Assembly (NCBI GenBank): GCA_041393495.1
Contig: JAWKKA010000011.1
Span: 60,224 to 124,223 of the forward strand
Origin: RHKX01 sp041393495
GTDB taxonomy: Bacteria > Actinomycetota > Thermoleophilia > Solirubrobacterales > 70-9
DNA length: 64,000 nucleotides
Direction of reading: 5' to 3'
The position numbers were made by a program, and so were the translations under genes. Positions within the stretch are counted from its first letter, which is position 1. Every line of letters starts with the position of its first letter. The notes under the pieces are model-generated. The model saw only the letters and a list, made by a program, of their open reading frames with translations, was not told the DNA's origin and searched no databases. Below are positions 34,639 to 43,811 of the stretch, piece after piece.

Positions 34639-36827
34639 GCCGGCATCGCCTCCATCAGCGCGCCGAGCGAGCGCCAGGCGGCGGCTGCGTCGGCGACCTC
34701 GACCTCGACCCGGAGCGGGCTGGCGTCGATGCTGATCGCCGTCCCCGAAGCGACGCCGACGACGGTCGCCGTCCCCGCCTCGACGAGGCGCTCGATCGCG
34801 ACCGGATCGCCGCCGAGGACGAAGCCGCCGGGACCCTCGCCGAACAGCCACGCCTCCGGGTCGGCGGCGCCGATCAGCCCCCCGAGATCGACTTGGGCGC
34901 CGACGCCGCCGCCGATCGCGGACTCGGCGAGCGCGCAGGCGAGGCCGCCGTCGCTGATGTCGTGGACGGTGTGCAGGAGGCCGTCGCGGACGGCCTCGCG
35001 CACCGCGGCGATCGCGGCCATCACCGGCCCGATCGCGAACGAGCCGAGGCCGGGACCGAGCTCGGCTCGCAGCTTGGCGAGCTGCGAGCCGGCGAGCGCC
35101 GGCGCGAACGGGCCGGCGATCGCGATCGCGTCGCCCGCGCGAAGCGCCGCCGTCGGCAGGCCCGCGGGCGCGGGCAGCTCGCCGACCATGCCGACGACCG
35201 GCGTCGGGTAGATCGGGCCGCGGTCGGTCTCGTTGTAGAGCGAGACGTTGCCGCCGACGACCGGGACGCCGAGCTCCTTAGAGGCGTCGGCGAGCGCCCG
35301 GGTCGAGCGGTCGAGCTGCCAGGCGACGGCCGGCTTCTCGGGGTTGCCGAAGTTCAGGCAGTTGGTGAGCCCGAGCGGCTCGGCGCCGACGCAGGCGAGG
35401 TTCTGCGCGCACTCGAGCACCGCCTCGACCGTGCCGGCGTAGGGGTCGCAGGCGACCCGCCTGCCGTTGCCGTCGATCGCGATCGCGATCACCGTCTCCG
35501 CCTCGGGAACCTGCAGCACGGCGGCGTCGGCCTGCTCCGGCCGGCGAACGGTCCGCGACCCGACGATCGAGTCGTACTGCTCGAACGCCCAGCGCTTCGA
35601 GGCGATCGTCGGGGTCGCCAGCAGCGCCAGCAGCGTGTCGGAGGGATCGGACTCGAGCAGGCGCGGCTCGCCGTTGCCGTAGATCCATCGATCCGGCTCG
35701 ACCGGATCGAGGTCGTAGAGCGGGCAGTCGTCGACGAGCAGCGCCACCGGCATGTCGCCGACCACCTCGCCCGCGTCGAGGATCCTGATCCGGCCGGACC
35801 CGGTGACCGCGCCGATCGCCGTCCCGCCGGTCTCCCACTTGCGGCAGATCGCCAGCACGTCGGCGACCTTGTCGGGCTCGACGACGGCCAGCATTCGCTC
35901 CTGCGACTCGGAGACCATCACCTCGAACGGCTCCAGGTCGGGGTTGCGGAGCGGCACCCTGGCGACGTCGATGTCGATCCCGACCCCGCCGGCCGATGCC
36001 ATCTCGCAGGCCGAGGACGTCAGCCCGGCGGCGCCGAGGTCCTGAAGCGAGACGAGCAGGTCGGCGGCGAGCAGCTCGAGGCAGCACTCCATCACCTTCT
36101 TCTCCTCGAACGGGTCGCCGATCTGCACGGTCGGGCGCTTGTCGTCGCCCTCCTCCAGCTCGGCCGAGGCGAGCACCGAAGCGCCGCCGATCCCGTCGCG
36201 GCCGGTGCTCGCCCCCATCAGCACGACGACGTTGCCGACCCCGGCGGCGGCGGCGCGGACCATCCGCCGCGTCCGGGCAAGGCCGACGCACATCGCGTTG
36301 ACGAGGCAGTTCTGCTCGTAGGGGGCCTCGAAGTGGACCTCGCCGCCGACCGTCGGCACGCCGATCGAGTTGCCGTAGTGGCCGATCCCGGTGACGACGT
36401 GGTCGAACAGGTAGCGCGACCGTGGCGAGTCGAGCTCCCCGAAGCGGAGCGAGTCGAGCACCGCGATCGGCCGGGCGCCGAGCGCGAAGATGTCGCGCAT
36501 GATCCCGCCGACCCCGGTCGCGGCGCCCTGGAACGGCTCGACCGCGCTCGGATGGTTGTGCGACTCGACCTTGAACGCGACCGACCAGCCGGCGCCGACG
36601 TCGACGGCGCCGGCGTTCTCGCCCGGCCCCATCACGACCCGCGGCCCCGCGGTCGGCAGGCGCCGCAGGAGCTTCTTCGAGTGCTTGTAGGCGCAGTGCT
36701 CGGACCAGAGCAGCGAGAACATCGCCAGCTCGACGTCATTGGGCTCGCGACCGAGCCCGCCGGTGATCAGCCCGTACTCGTGATCGGTCAGCCCGAGCTC
36801 GCGATGCTTGGCGACGGCGGCCGTCAT
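34635..36827 (-). CDS. purL: Phosphoribosylformylglycinamidine synthase II
   Basis: A 730-residue small-type PurL, the synthetase subunit that works with PurQ (glutaminase) and PurS. Signatures are FSLLWSEHCAYKHSKK, VVMGPGENAGAVDVG, KVESHNHPSAVEPFQGAATG, FGELDSPRSRYLFDHVV, LQDLGAAGLTSSACEMA and the C-terminal VHDISDGGLACALAESA. In related genomes purS, purQ and purL are usually contiguous; here about 15 kb of accessory genes separate purL from purQ. Its stop overlaps the GH31 start. No convincing promoter is seen immediately upstream. Confidence 0.96.
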   Translation of the reverse strand: MTAAVAKHRELGLTDHEYGLITGGLGREPNDVELAMFSLLWSEHCAYKHSKKLLRRLPTAGPRVVMGPGENAGAVDVGAGWSVAFKVESHNHPSAVEPFQGAATGVGGIMRDIFALGARPIAVLDSLRFGELDSPRSRYLFDHVVTGIGHYGNSIGVPTVGGEVHFEAPYEQNCLVNAMCVGLARTRRMVRAAAAGVGNVVVLMGASTGRDGIGGASVLASAELEEGDDKRPTVQIGDPFEEKKVMECCLELLAADLLVSLQDLGAAGLTSSACEMASAGGVGIDIDVARVPLRNPDLEPFEVMVSESQERMLAVVEPDKVADVLAICRKWETGGTAIGAVTGSGRIRILDAGEVVGDMPVALLVDDCPLYDLDPVEPDRWIYGNGEPRLLESDPSDTLLALLATPTIASKRWAFEQYDSIVGSRTVRRPEQADAAVLQVPEAETVIAIAIDGNGRRVACDPYAGTVEAVLECAQNLACVGAEPLGLTNCLNFGNPEKPAVAWQLDRSTRALADASKELGVPVVGGNVSLYNETDRGPIYPTPVVGMVGELPAPAGLPTAALRAGDAIAIAGPFAPALAGSQLAKLRAELGPGLGSFAIGPVMAAIAAVREAVRDGLLHTVHDISDGGLACALAESAIGGGVGAQVDLGGLIGAADPEAWLFGEGPGGFVLGGDPVAIERLVEAGTATVVGVASGTAISIDASPLRVEVEVADAAAAWRSLGALMEAMPA

Positions 36828-37179
36828 CTCGGGCCATTCAACTAGACGCCTCGGTGCCCGTGACTCGATGGGTTCCCCGTCCGACCGGCCCAGCGGTCGG
36901 ACCGGTCACGCGAGCAGCTCATGCCGCACTGGTTCGGCGCCGTCGACGGGCCGGTCGAGCTGGGCTCGCTCTGGATCGTGCGTCCTGCCCGTGTGTCGGC
37001 GAATCGTCCGTGGGTAGACGGGTGCCATGCGGGGCAGGGACGGGCAGTCGCTCGCAGGCAGGACGTGGTGGTGGGCCGCGGCTGGAGAACGTGGCTCAGG
37101 GATCGGGTTCGGAGGAGCGACTCGAGAACGTCCGTCGCCTGCCCACCGGTCAGAGGTCAAGCCCGTCCGGTCATGTTGA
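36828..37179. other. Gene-free region between purL and a VOC gene remnant
   Basis: About 350 bases with no supportable gene on either strand. Frames across it are short and compositionally atypical. It must contain the purL promoter, but I see no clear TANNNT box at the usual distance. It ends at the in-frame stop that precedes the VOC remnant. Confidence 0.45.
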
Positions 37180-37413
37180 GGGCGCTCGCCGACCAACCCC
37201 TCGGTCCAGGTGGGCATCGTCGGCAACGACGACCCGGCGGCGCCCGGGATCTCCGTCGAGGTGGAGGACGTCGATGCGATCCACGCCACGGCCGTCGATC
37301 AGGGCCACGAGATCGCCTATCCGCTCCGCGACGAGGAGTGGGAAGTGCGGCGCTTCATGCTCCGCGAGCCGAGCGGCACGCTCGTCAACGTCCTCTCGCA
37401 CCGCTCCGGCTGA
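37180..37413 (+). pseudogene. Truncated VOC-family gene (C-terminal half only)
   Basis: From an in-frame TGA at 37177 the reading frame gives GRSPTNPSVQVGIVGNDDP, then ISVEVEDVDAIHATAVDQG and RRFMLREPSGTLVNVLSHR, the second module of a glyoxalase/VOC protein. The first module, with its FY and G motifs, is missing upstream in all frames. A GTG at 37210 could start a 67-residue peptide, but the fold would be half a domain. Its 3' end overlaps the converging GNAT gene by 29 bases. Best read as a decayed gene marking the edge of the island. Confidence 0.6.
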
Positions 37414-37984
37414 ACGCCCCCGGGGTCCGGCGCGCCCGATCGCGGTCGCCGGTCCCGGCATCGACCGACCAGACCTCCACGTCCCGGCCCAGGGTCGGGT
37501 GGGGAACGCGTGCCTCGAGCACCATGCCGAGCTTCGCGGCGATCCGCCGCGACCGCTCGTTGGCGGGATGAATGATCGCGATCAGCGACCCGAGGCCCAG
37601 CCGGGCGAATGCATCGTCCCGAGCCGCGACCGTTGCCTCCGTTCCGAGCCCGCGCCCCCACGCGTCAGGGGCGAGCCGCCACCCGAGCTCAGGCCGGTGC
37701 GCGAGCTCGGGGAGGAACTCGGGATAGACGACCCCGGCGAACCCGATCAGCGGCGCCCGATCGCCGGGATCGAGCAGCTCGACCGCCCAGTGACCGAATC
37801 CGTGCTCGTCCCAGTGCGCTTCGAGCTGCGGCAGGAACGGCCCCACGCCCTCGCCGCCGGGATCCCGGTTCAGGTAGCGGGTCACGTCGGGATCGCGATC
37901 GATCGCGGCGATCCCGGCCGCGTCGTCGCGGCGCCAGCGTCGCAGCCGGAGGCGAGGCGTCAGCAGCTCGTCCGGCTCGCTCAA
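37385..37984 (-). CDS. GNAT-family N-acetyltransferase (RimJ/RimL-like)
   Basis: A 199-residue acetyltransferase from a TTG start 11 bases after the two-domain sulfotransferase stop. The RimJ/RimL-type pattern is clear: LLTPRLRLRRWRRDDAAGI at the start, HWAVELLDPGDRAPLIGFAG, then the acetyl-CoA loop WRLAPDAWGRGLGTEATVAA and IHPANERSRRIAAKLGM. It is the last gene of the sulfotransferase operon. The substrate could be an amino sugar of the glycan or an unrelated amine; sequence alone does not say. Confidence 0.8.
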   Translation of the reverse strand: MSEPDELLTPRLRLRRWRRDDAAGIAAIDRDPDVTRYLNRDPGGEGVGPFLPQLEAHWDEHGFGHWAVELLDPGDRAPLIGFAGVVYPEFLPELAHRPELGWRLAPDAWGRGLGTEATVAARDDAFARLGLGSLIAIIHPANERSRRIAAKLGMVLEARVPHPTLGRDVEVWSVDAGTGDRDRARRTPGAFSRSGARGR

Positions 37985-37995
37985 CGGTCCGCGGG

Positions 37996-39843
37996 TCAGC
38001 GGACGGCGCTCGGCGCCCGGTCGCGGTAGCCGAGCTCGTCGAGCATCGGGCCGGCGACCTCCTCGAAGGCCTCGAGCTGGCCCGGCTCGAGGCGCCCGCG
38101 CCAGCCGCCGACCGGACCGAGGGCGGCCTCGATCCGCGCCCGCTCGGGCGGGTCGACCATCGCCGGGTCGAAGTCGAGCTCGATGAACTCGCAGACCCGG
38201 CGCAGCACCGGCTCGGGGTCGGCGACGAGGTCCTCGTAGCGGACCTCGAGCAGGTGGTTGATCAGGTGCGCCTGCACGCGCGGCGCCCGGACCCTCTTGC
38301 TCCAGCGCTGCCCGGTCGCGATCGCGGCGCCGGTCGTGATCTCGGCCGGCCGGGCGGCGAGGGTGTCGCGCCCGTCGCGGACGACGTGGACGAAGCGGGC
38401 CTCGGTGAGCGCGCGCTGGATCCGTCGCATCCGCTTCAGGTAGCTGGGGGTGTCGTCGCCCCAACGGGTCGTCCCGGCGGCCTCGGCCGCGGCCTCGTAG
38501 AAGCAGCGCAGGACCGCCGCGGCCTTGATGTCGTCGAGCGCTTCGAGGCGCCGCCGCATCTCCTCCTCGCTGAGGCCATGCGCCTCGAGCGGCCCGGCCG
38601 CGGCCATCACCTTGATGACGCGCTCGACCGTCATCGGCTCGGAGCGGATCATCTCGGCGAGTCGCGGCACGAAGCCGGTCTCGCTGAGGATCGCGAGGTC
38701 GGGGTGGGCGCCGAGCATCGCCGCCAACAGGTCGGTTCCCGAGCGGGCGGCGCCGATCAGAAACGGCGCCGGCGGCCGCGGCTCGCCGGGATTGCGGGTC
38801 CTGGTCGCGAGCTGCGCCGCCGCGACGGCCCGGCGCAGCGGCCGCGGCAGCCGCGGCCCGCGGCGCGGCCGGTGGACGGTGCCGCTGCCGTTCGGCGTGC
38901 TCGTCTCGTAGCCGAGCTCGGCGAGCAGGTCGCCGGCGAGCGCCTCGTAGGCGGCCCGGTCGGCCGGGCTCATCCGCTCCCTCCAGGTTCCGATCAGCGC
39001 CGGGTTCGGCGGCTCGAAGGTCTTCGCGTGGCTGGCCAGGCGCTTTTCGGCCGACTGCGCCTCGCCGTGCGCGCGCGGCAGCTGCCGCGCCTTCTCCTGC
39101 AGGCGCTGCTCGGCGGTCTCGTGGTAGCCGAGCATCCGCTCGTCGAAGTCGATCTCGATGAACTCGCAGATCCGCCGCAGCTCGCGCTCGGTGTCGAGGA
39201 CGAGGTCCTCGAAGCGGACCTCGAGGTAGAAGCCGAGGTAGGGCGCCTGCGAGCGGCCGCGGTTGACGCGGCTGCGCCACTTCTCCGCCGCCGCCTCGAT
39301 CGACTGCGGGCCCCAGCTCTGCCTCAGCACCGAGAGCGCGACGTCGCGGCCGTCGCGGATCAGGTGGACGAAGCGGGCCTCCGGCAGGTAGCCCTGGATC
39401 TCCCGCATCGACTTCACGTAGCCGGGGGTCTTGTCGCCCCAACGGGCGCCGCGCTTGCCCTGCTTGTCGGCGTAGAGGCGGAAGAAGGCGCGGACGGCGT
39501 CGGGCCCGCTCAGCGGCTCGATCCGCGCCCAGCGCTCGACCAGCTCGGAGGGCTCGATCGTGAAGTCGCCCCAGCGGCGGTGCGAGGTGAGCAGCTCGAG
39601 CATCTGCTCGCGGCTCGCGCCGTGCTTCTCGCGCGCCGAGATCAGCTCGGGGATGAAGTGGGTCTCCGACGGGATCGCGATCTCGGGATGGGCGTCGAGC
39701 ATCAGTCGCAGTAGCGTCGTCCCCGAGCGCGTCGCCCCGACGACGAACGGGGCCGGTGGCGGCGCGGCGGCGGCGCGGCGGACCGCGGTGCGGCGGCTGC
39801 GCCAGCCGGCGACCGAGCGGAGGATCTCGCGGCGCGCCTTCAC
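37996..39843 (-). CDS. Tandem two-domain sulfotransferase
   Basis: A 615-residue protein made of two complete sulfotransferase modules. Module 1 (about 30-305) has the PAPS 5'-phosphate loop ATRSGTTLLRLMLDAHPE, WGDKTPGYVK and the 3'-phosphate motif HLIRDGRDVALS. Module 2 (about 345-605) has AARSGTDLLAAMLGAHPD, WGDDTPSYLK and HVVRDGRDTLAA. The Lys of WGDKTP, kept in the other island sulfotransferases with this motif, is Asp in module 2, so that half may be catalytically altered or structural. Each module ends with the family's ELGYE or ELGYR tail. The ATG overlaps no downstream gene; the start overlaps the glycosyltransferase stop (ATGA). Confidence 0.88.
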   Translation of the reverse strand: MKARREILRSVAGWRSRRTAVRRAAAAPPPAPFVVGATRSGTTLLRLMLDAHPEIAIPSETHFIPELISAREKHGASREQMLELLTSHRRWGDFTIEPSELVERWARIEPLSGPDAVRAFFRLYADKQGKRGARWGDKTPGYVKSMREIQGYLPEARFVHLIRDGRDVALSVLRQSWGPQSIEAAAEKWRSRVNRGRSQAPYLGFYLEVRFEDLVLDTERELRRICEFIEIDFDERMLGYHETAEQRLQEKARQLPRAHGEAQSAEKRLASHAKTFEPPNPALIGTWRERMSPADRAAYEALAGDLLAELGYETSTPNGSGTVHRPRRGPRLPRPLRRAVAAAQLATRTRNPGEPRPPAPFLIGAARSGTDLLAAMLGAHPDLAILSETGFVPRLAEMIRSEPMTVERVIKVMAAAGPLEAHGLSEEEMRRRLEALDDIKAAAVLRCFYEAAAEAAGTTRWGDDTPSYLKRMRRIQRALTEARFVHVVRDGRDTLAARPAEITTGAAIATGQRWSKRVRAPRVQAHLINHLLEVRYEDLVADPEPVLRRVCEFIELDFDPAMVDPPERARIEAALGPVGGWRGRLEPGQLEAFEEVAGPMLDELGYRDRAPSAVR

Positions 39844-40949
39844 GACCCGAGCCCCGCGAACAGAGCGGCGTAGTCGTCGGCGGTCCGTTCCCAGGCGTAG
39901 CCGTCGCGGCTCGCACGGGCGCCCGCGGCGAGCTCGGCCCGCAGGCCCGGGTCGGCGAGCCGCTCGATCGCCGCGGTCAAGCCGGCGACGTCCGGCTTCA
40001 TCGACGGGATCCCCGAGGGGGCGGTGTCGTCCTGGGCGTCGCCGACGAGCAGCCCGTTGACGCCGTCACGGACGACCTCGTTCATCGGCGGGCTGTCGTT
40101 GGTGATCTGCGGCATCCCGAAGGCGACCGCCTCGTAGAGGAACAGCCCGAGTCCCTCCCAGCGGCTCGGCCCGAGGCAGACGTCGCAGGAGGCGAACAGC
40201 CGCAGGTGCTCGGCGGTCGGCATGTCGTCGATCACGAGCTCGATCCGCGGGTCGGCGGCGGCCGCCCTCTCGAGGTAGCCCATTCGCCGCTCGAGCTGGG
40301 CCTTGAAGATCAGCCGCAGGCCGTCGCCCCGCGCGGCGCTGAACGCCTCGATCACCTCCCTGTGCGGCTTGCGGGGCCCGAGCAGGGCCCCCGGGAAGTA
40401 GAACCGGACGAGGTCCGGGTCGTCCTCTGTCCTCGGTCCCCCGTCCTCCCGTGCCGCATCGGTCGCCGCCAGCAGCTCCGGATGCAGCCCCCACTGCACG
40501 TACGGGCTCTCGATGCCGAGCTCCGCGTAGCGGCGCTGTTCGCAGCGGGTCAGCGAGTAGAGGACGTCGTAGGCGCGTTGCGCCGGCCCGGCGTCGGCGG
40601 CGGCGAACATCTCCCAGACGAAGCGGCCGACGGTCTTGACGCCCGATTCGCGGATCCGCGCGATCTCCTCGTGCTGGTAGCAGTTGTCCCAGTGGACGGC
40701 CTCGATCCCGTTGTCGTCGATCCAACGCTCGTACTCGGCGAACGGGACCTCCCAGTCGGAGGCCTCGGTGACGCCGGGTTGGTCCCAGACGCCGGTCCGG
40801 TCGACGTGGGCGGCCATCGGCCCCTTGTCGCGCGTCGGGCGGGCGAGGACGAACGTCTCATGCCCGTGGGCGTCGAGCGCGTCGCGGATGTAGCGGGAGA
40901 CGAACGCCTGCCCGCGGTTGAACCACTTGGTGACGATGCCGATCCTCAC
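39840..40949 (-). CDS. GT4-like glycosyltransferase, paralogue 1
   Basis: A 369-residue GT-B-fold glycosyltransferase from a GTG that overlaps the upstream sulfotransferase stop. The N terminus has the signature shared by all five paralogues here (VRIGIVTKWFNRGQAFVSRY, then GHETFVLARP). The C-terminal domain has FYFPGALLGPRKPHREVIEA and the nucleotide-sugar-binding E-x7-E motif in SRWEGLGLFLYEAVAFG, followed by NDSPPMNEVVRDGVNGLL. It is probably a retaining, cytosolic enzyme. A short variable insert (AAREDGGPRTEDDPD) precedes FYFPG. Donor and acceptor are unknown. Confidence 0.85.
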   Translation of the reverse strand: MRIGIVTKWFNRGQAFVSRYIRDALDAHGHETFVLARPTRDKGPMAAHVDRTGVWDQPGVTEASDWEVPFAEYERWIDDNGIEAVHWDNCYQHEEIARIRESGVKTVGRFVWEMFAAADAGPAQRAYDVLYSLTRCEQRRYAELGIESPYVQWGLHPELLAATDAAREDGGPRTEDDPDLVRFYFPGALLGPRKPHREVIEAFSAARGDGLRLIFKAQLERRMGYLERAAAADPRIELVIDDMPTAEHLRLFASCDVCLGPSRWEGLGLFLYEAVAFGMPQITNDSPPMNEVVRDGVNGLLVGDAQDDTAPSGIPSMKPDVAGLTAAIERLADPGLRAELAAGARASRDGYAWERTADDYAALFAGLGS

Positions 40950-41875
40950 GTCGTCACCTCGTACCCGAGCTCGGCGAGCAGCCCGCCCGCGACCGCCTCG
41001 TAGGCCCGCACGTCGGCCGGCGCCATCTCGCGACGCCACTTGTCGAGCTTCGCCGGGTCGGGCGGTCGCGTCGTCGGGGCGTGGTTGGCGATCCGATAGC
41101 CGGCTGCCTGCTCGGCGTGGGCGCCCTCCGCCCGCAGGGTCCCGGCCATCTCGGTCAGGCGCGCAGCGGCGCCCTCGTGGTAGCGGAGCACGGCGTCGTC
41201 CCAGGGCAGCTCGATGAACTCGCAGACCCGGCGCAGGGTCCCTTCGGGATCGCGGACGAGGTCCTCGTAGCGGGCCTCGACGTAGCGGGGCCCCTTCAGC
41301 GTCGCCGCCTGCTCGCGCGCCTTGCCGATCCGCTTCGTCCAGCGGGCCGCCTGCTCGGCGGGCGGCGGCTGCTCGTTCAGCGCCCGGGCGGTCTGCGAGA
41401 GCGCGACGTCGCGGCCGTCGCGGATCAGGTGGATGAACCGCGCCTCGGGCAGGGTCCGGCCGATCCGCTGGACCGAGAGCATGTAGGCGGGCGTCTTGTC
41501 GCCCCAGCGCGGCTTGCCCTGCCTGGCGGCGTAAGCCTCGTAGAACGCCCGGACCGCGCCGGCGCCGTCGCCGGAGTCGACCCGCTCGAGCCGCTCGCGC
41601 ATCTCCTCGATGCCGATCCCGAAGTCGGCCCAGGTCCGGTTCGAGGTCATCGCCGCGAGCATCCCCTCGACGCCCTGCTCGGCCCGGGCGGCCCTGATCA
41701 GGTCGGGCACGAAGTGCGTCTCGGGCGGGATCGTCAGCTCTGGATGGGCGTCGAGCATCATCCGCAGCAGCGTCGTCCCCGACCGCGTCAGGCCGACGAC
41801 GAACGGCGCCGGCGGGCGGCCCTCGTCGAGGGCATCGCCGTCGCGGCTGATCCGGCTGAGCGGGGAGGGGCTCAT
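40946..41875 (-). CDS. Sulfotransferase
   Basis: A 309-residue single-module enzyme. The PAPS loop RSGTTLLRMMLDAHPEL starts at residue 31. WGDKTPAYMLS and HLIRDGRDVALSQ complete the cofactor site, YVEARYEDLVRDPEGTLRRV is the conserved mid-region, and the C terminus is AELGYEV. It would transfer sulfate from PAPS to a hydroxyl or amino group of a carbohydrate or lipid acceptor. The ATG is coupled to the next upstream sulfotransferase (4-base overlap), and its stop to the glycosyltransferase start. Confidence 0.88.
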   Translation of the reverse strand: MSPSPLSRISRDGDALDEGRPPAPFVVGLTRSGTTLLRMMLDAHPELTIPPETHFVPDLIRAARAEQGVEGMLAAMTSNRTWADFGIGIEEMRERLERVDSGDGAGAVRAFYEAYAARQGKPRWGDKTPAYMLSVQRIGRTLPEARFIHLIRDGRDVALSQTARALNEQPPPAEQAARWTKRIGKAREQAATLKGPRYVEARYEDLVRDPEGTLRRVCEFIELPWDDAVLRYHEGAAARLTEMAGTLRAEGAHAEQAAGYRIANHAPTTRPPDPAKLDKWRREMAPADVRAYEAVAGGLLAELGYEVTT

Positions 41876-42828
41876 GAGGCCTCCCTCGCACGGTCGCCGG
41901 GAGCGGGGGGCGTCGCGGTCCGATCGCCGAGGACCTCGTAGCCGAGCTCGCGCAGAAGCGGCGCGGCGACGTTCTCGAAGGCGGCGATGTCGGCGGGGTC
42001 CATGTCCTGCTTCCAGCGCGCCAGTCGGCTCGGGTCGGGCGGCTTCGAGGTCAGCACGTGCGCCTCCTTGCGGTGGTCGGCGGGGCGCAGCGGCTTGCCC
42101 TCGGCGCCGGGCAGGTCGCGGTGCATCTCCGCGAGGCGGTCGGCGGCGCGCTCGTAGTAACGGAGCATCGCGTCGTCCCAGGGCAGCTCGAGGAAGCCGG
42201 CGATCCGGCGCAGCTCGGTCTCGGTGTCACGGACGAGCGACTCGTACTGGACCTCGATGTAGTCGAGGCCGGCGGCATCCTCGCGGGCGCCCTCGATCTT
42301 GCGGACCCAGCGCTCGGCGACGGTCTCCATCGGCGGCGGCTCCTTGAGGACCCGCTTGAAGCGCGACAGGGCCGCGTCGCGCCCGTCGCGGATCATGTGG
42401 ACGAACCTCGCCTCCGGGATCCAGCGGTCGATCAGCTTCATCCGCTTCACGTAGTTGGGTGTCTTGTCGCCCCAGCGCGGCTTGCCCTGGCCCTCGGCGT
42501 AGAGCTCGAAGAAGGCGCGGATGGTCGTCTCCGGGTCGATCCGGTCGAGCGCGCAGTAGCGCTCGAGCAGCGCCGCCGAGTCGAGGTTGAAGTCGCCCCA
42601 CTGCCGGTGGCCGGTGACGATCGCGTGCGCCTCCTCGCAGGTGACGCCACGCTTGCGGGTCGCCTTGATCAGCGCCGGCACGAAGTGGGTCTCGGGCGGG
42701 ATCGCCATCTCCGGGTGGGCGTCCAGCATCAACCGCAGCAGCGTCGTCCCCGAGCGGGTGACGCCGACGATGAACGGCACCGGCGGCCCGGCCGGCCCCC
42801 TGCGGCGAAGCGGAGCGGGCAGCTTCAT
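41872..42828 (-). CDS. Sulfotransferase
   Basis: A 318-residue paralogue. VTRSGTTLLRLMLDAHPEM near residue 25 is the 5'-phosphosulfate loop; WGDKTPNYVKRM and HMIRDGRDAALSRFKR follow; YIEVQYESLVRDTETELRRI is the mid-region, and RELGYEV lies near the C terminus. Compared with its neighbours, the region after the 3'-phosphate motif differs most (KEPPPMETVAERW), which is where acceptor selection is expected. Both ends overlap neighbours by 4 bases, so it is strictly co-translated in the array. Confidence 0.88.
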   Translation of the reverse strand: MKLPAPLRRRGPAGPPVPFIVGVTRSGTTLLRLMLDAHPEMAIPPETHFVPALIKATRKRGVTCEEAHAIVTGHRQWGDFNLDSAALLERYCALDRIDPETTIRAFFELYAEGQGKPRWGDKTPNYVKRMKLIDRWIPEARFVHMIRDGRDAALSRFKRVLKEPPPMETVAERWVRKIEGAREDAAGLDYIEVQYESLVRDTETELRRIAGFLELPWDDAMLRYYERAADRLAEMHRDLPGAEGKPLRPADHRKEAHVLTSKPPDPSRLARWKQDMDPADIAAFENVAAPLLRELGYEVLGDRTATPPAPGDRAREAS

Positions 42829-43811
42829 TCGACCTTCTCCCCGGTCGACGCGGGGACGCCGGCGACCTCGTATCCGAGCCCGGCGAGGAGATCGCCGGCG
42901 ACGGACTCGAACTCGGCGACCTCGGCCGCGGTCATCTCGTTGCGCCAGCGTTCGCAGCGGTCCGTCGTCGGCGGCTCGGTCGTCAGGGCATGCGCGGCGA
43001 GGCGGTTCGTCGCCGTCCGGACGATCCCGTTCTCGGCGTTGTCGAGGTCACGGTTCATCTCCGCCAGCCGTTCCCCGGCCCGGCGGTGGTAGTCGAGCAT
43101 CGCCGGGTCGAAGCAGAGGCCCGCGAACTCGCAGATTCGCCGCAGCGTTCCCTCGGTGTCGGTGACGAGGTCCTCGTAGCGGACCTCGAGGTAGGCGTCG
43201 GGCTTGATGTCCGCGGCGCCCTCCCGGGCGGCGACGATCCGCCGCTGCCAGCGCTCGGCCATCGCCGCCATCGTCACGGTCTCGCCGTCGATCACCCGCT
43301 CGCGCTGCGAGAGCGCCACGTCGCGCCCGTCGCGGATCAGGTGGATGAACCGCACCTCGGGGAGGGCGCGCGCGATCCGCGGCATGGCCCGCATGTAGCG
43401 TGGCGTCTTGTCGCCCCAGCGCGGCTTGCCCTGCTTGTCGGCGTAGAGCTCGTAGAAGCAGCGGATCGCGCCGCTGGCGGTCAGCGGCCGGACCTGCTTG
43501 GCGCGGGCGCGGAACTCCCCCTCGTCGAGGCCGAAGTCGCCCCAGCGCGGATGCCTGGTGATCGAGCGGATCAGCCGTCGTCGCGTGTTCTCGTGGTTGG
43601 CGCGCCGGATCACCTCGGGGATGAAGTGGGTCTCGGGCGGGATCGTCAGCTCCGGGTGGGCGTCGAGCATCATCCGCAGCAGGGTCGTCCCCGAGCGGTT
43701 GACGCCGACGACGAACGGCGCCGGTGGACGCTTCCGCTCGCGCAGGCGGCGAACCAGTCGCGCCGCCATCGAGACCGGATGCCGCCAGTCGGGCTGTGGC
43801 CGGGCGATCAC
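42825..43811 (-). CDS. Sulfotransferase
   Basis: A 328-residue paralogue with VNRSGTTLLRMMLDAHPEL, WGDKTPRYMRAM, HLIRDGRDVALSQRER and LEVRYEDLVTDTEGTLRRI. It ends with LAGLGYEVAG. Its codons for the 5'-phosphate loop region (43623-43724) are identical over 102 bases to those of the next upstream paralogue. Elsewhere the two genes differ clearly, which suggests gene conversion rather than a fresh whole-gene duplication. The start overlaps the upstream stop (ATGA). Confidence 0.88.
   Translation of the reverse strand: MIARPQPDWRHPVSMAARLVRRLRERKRPPAPFVVGVNRSGTTLLRMMLDAHPELTIPPETHFIPEVIRRANHENTRRRLIRSITRHPRWGDFGLDEGEFRARAKQVRPLTASGAIRCFYELYADKQGKPRWGDKTPRYMRAMPRIARALPEVRFIHLIRDGRDVALSQRERVIDGETVTMAAMAERWQRRIVAAREGAADIKPDAYLEVRYEDLVTDTEGTLRRICEFAGLCFDPAMLDYHRRAGERLAEMNRDLDNAENGIVRTATNRLAAHALTTEPPTTDRCERWRNEMTAAEVAEFESVAGDLLAGLGYEVAGVPASTGEKVE

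Noticed and set aside
32104..34851. GH31 frame extended to 34851
   Set aside because: The extension overlaps purL out of frame and would bury the signal peptide; the GTG at 34638 is coupled to the purL stop.
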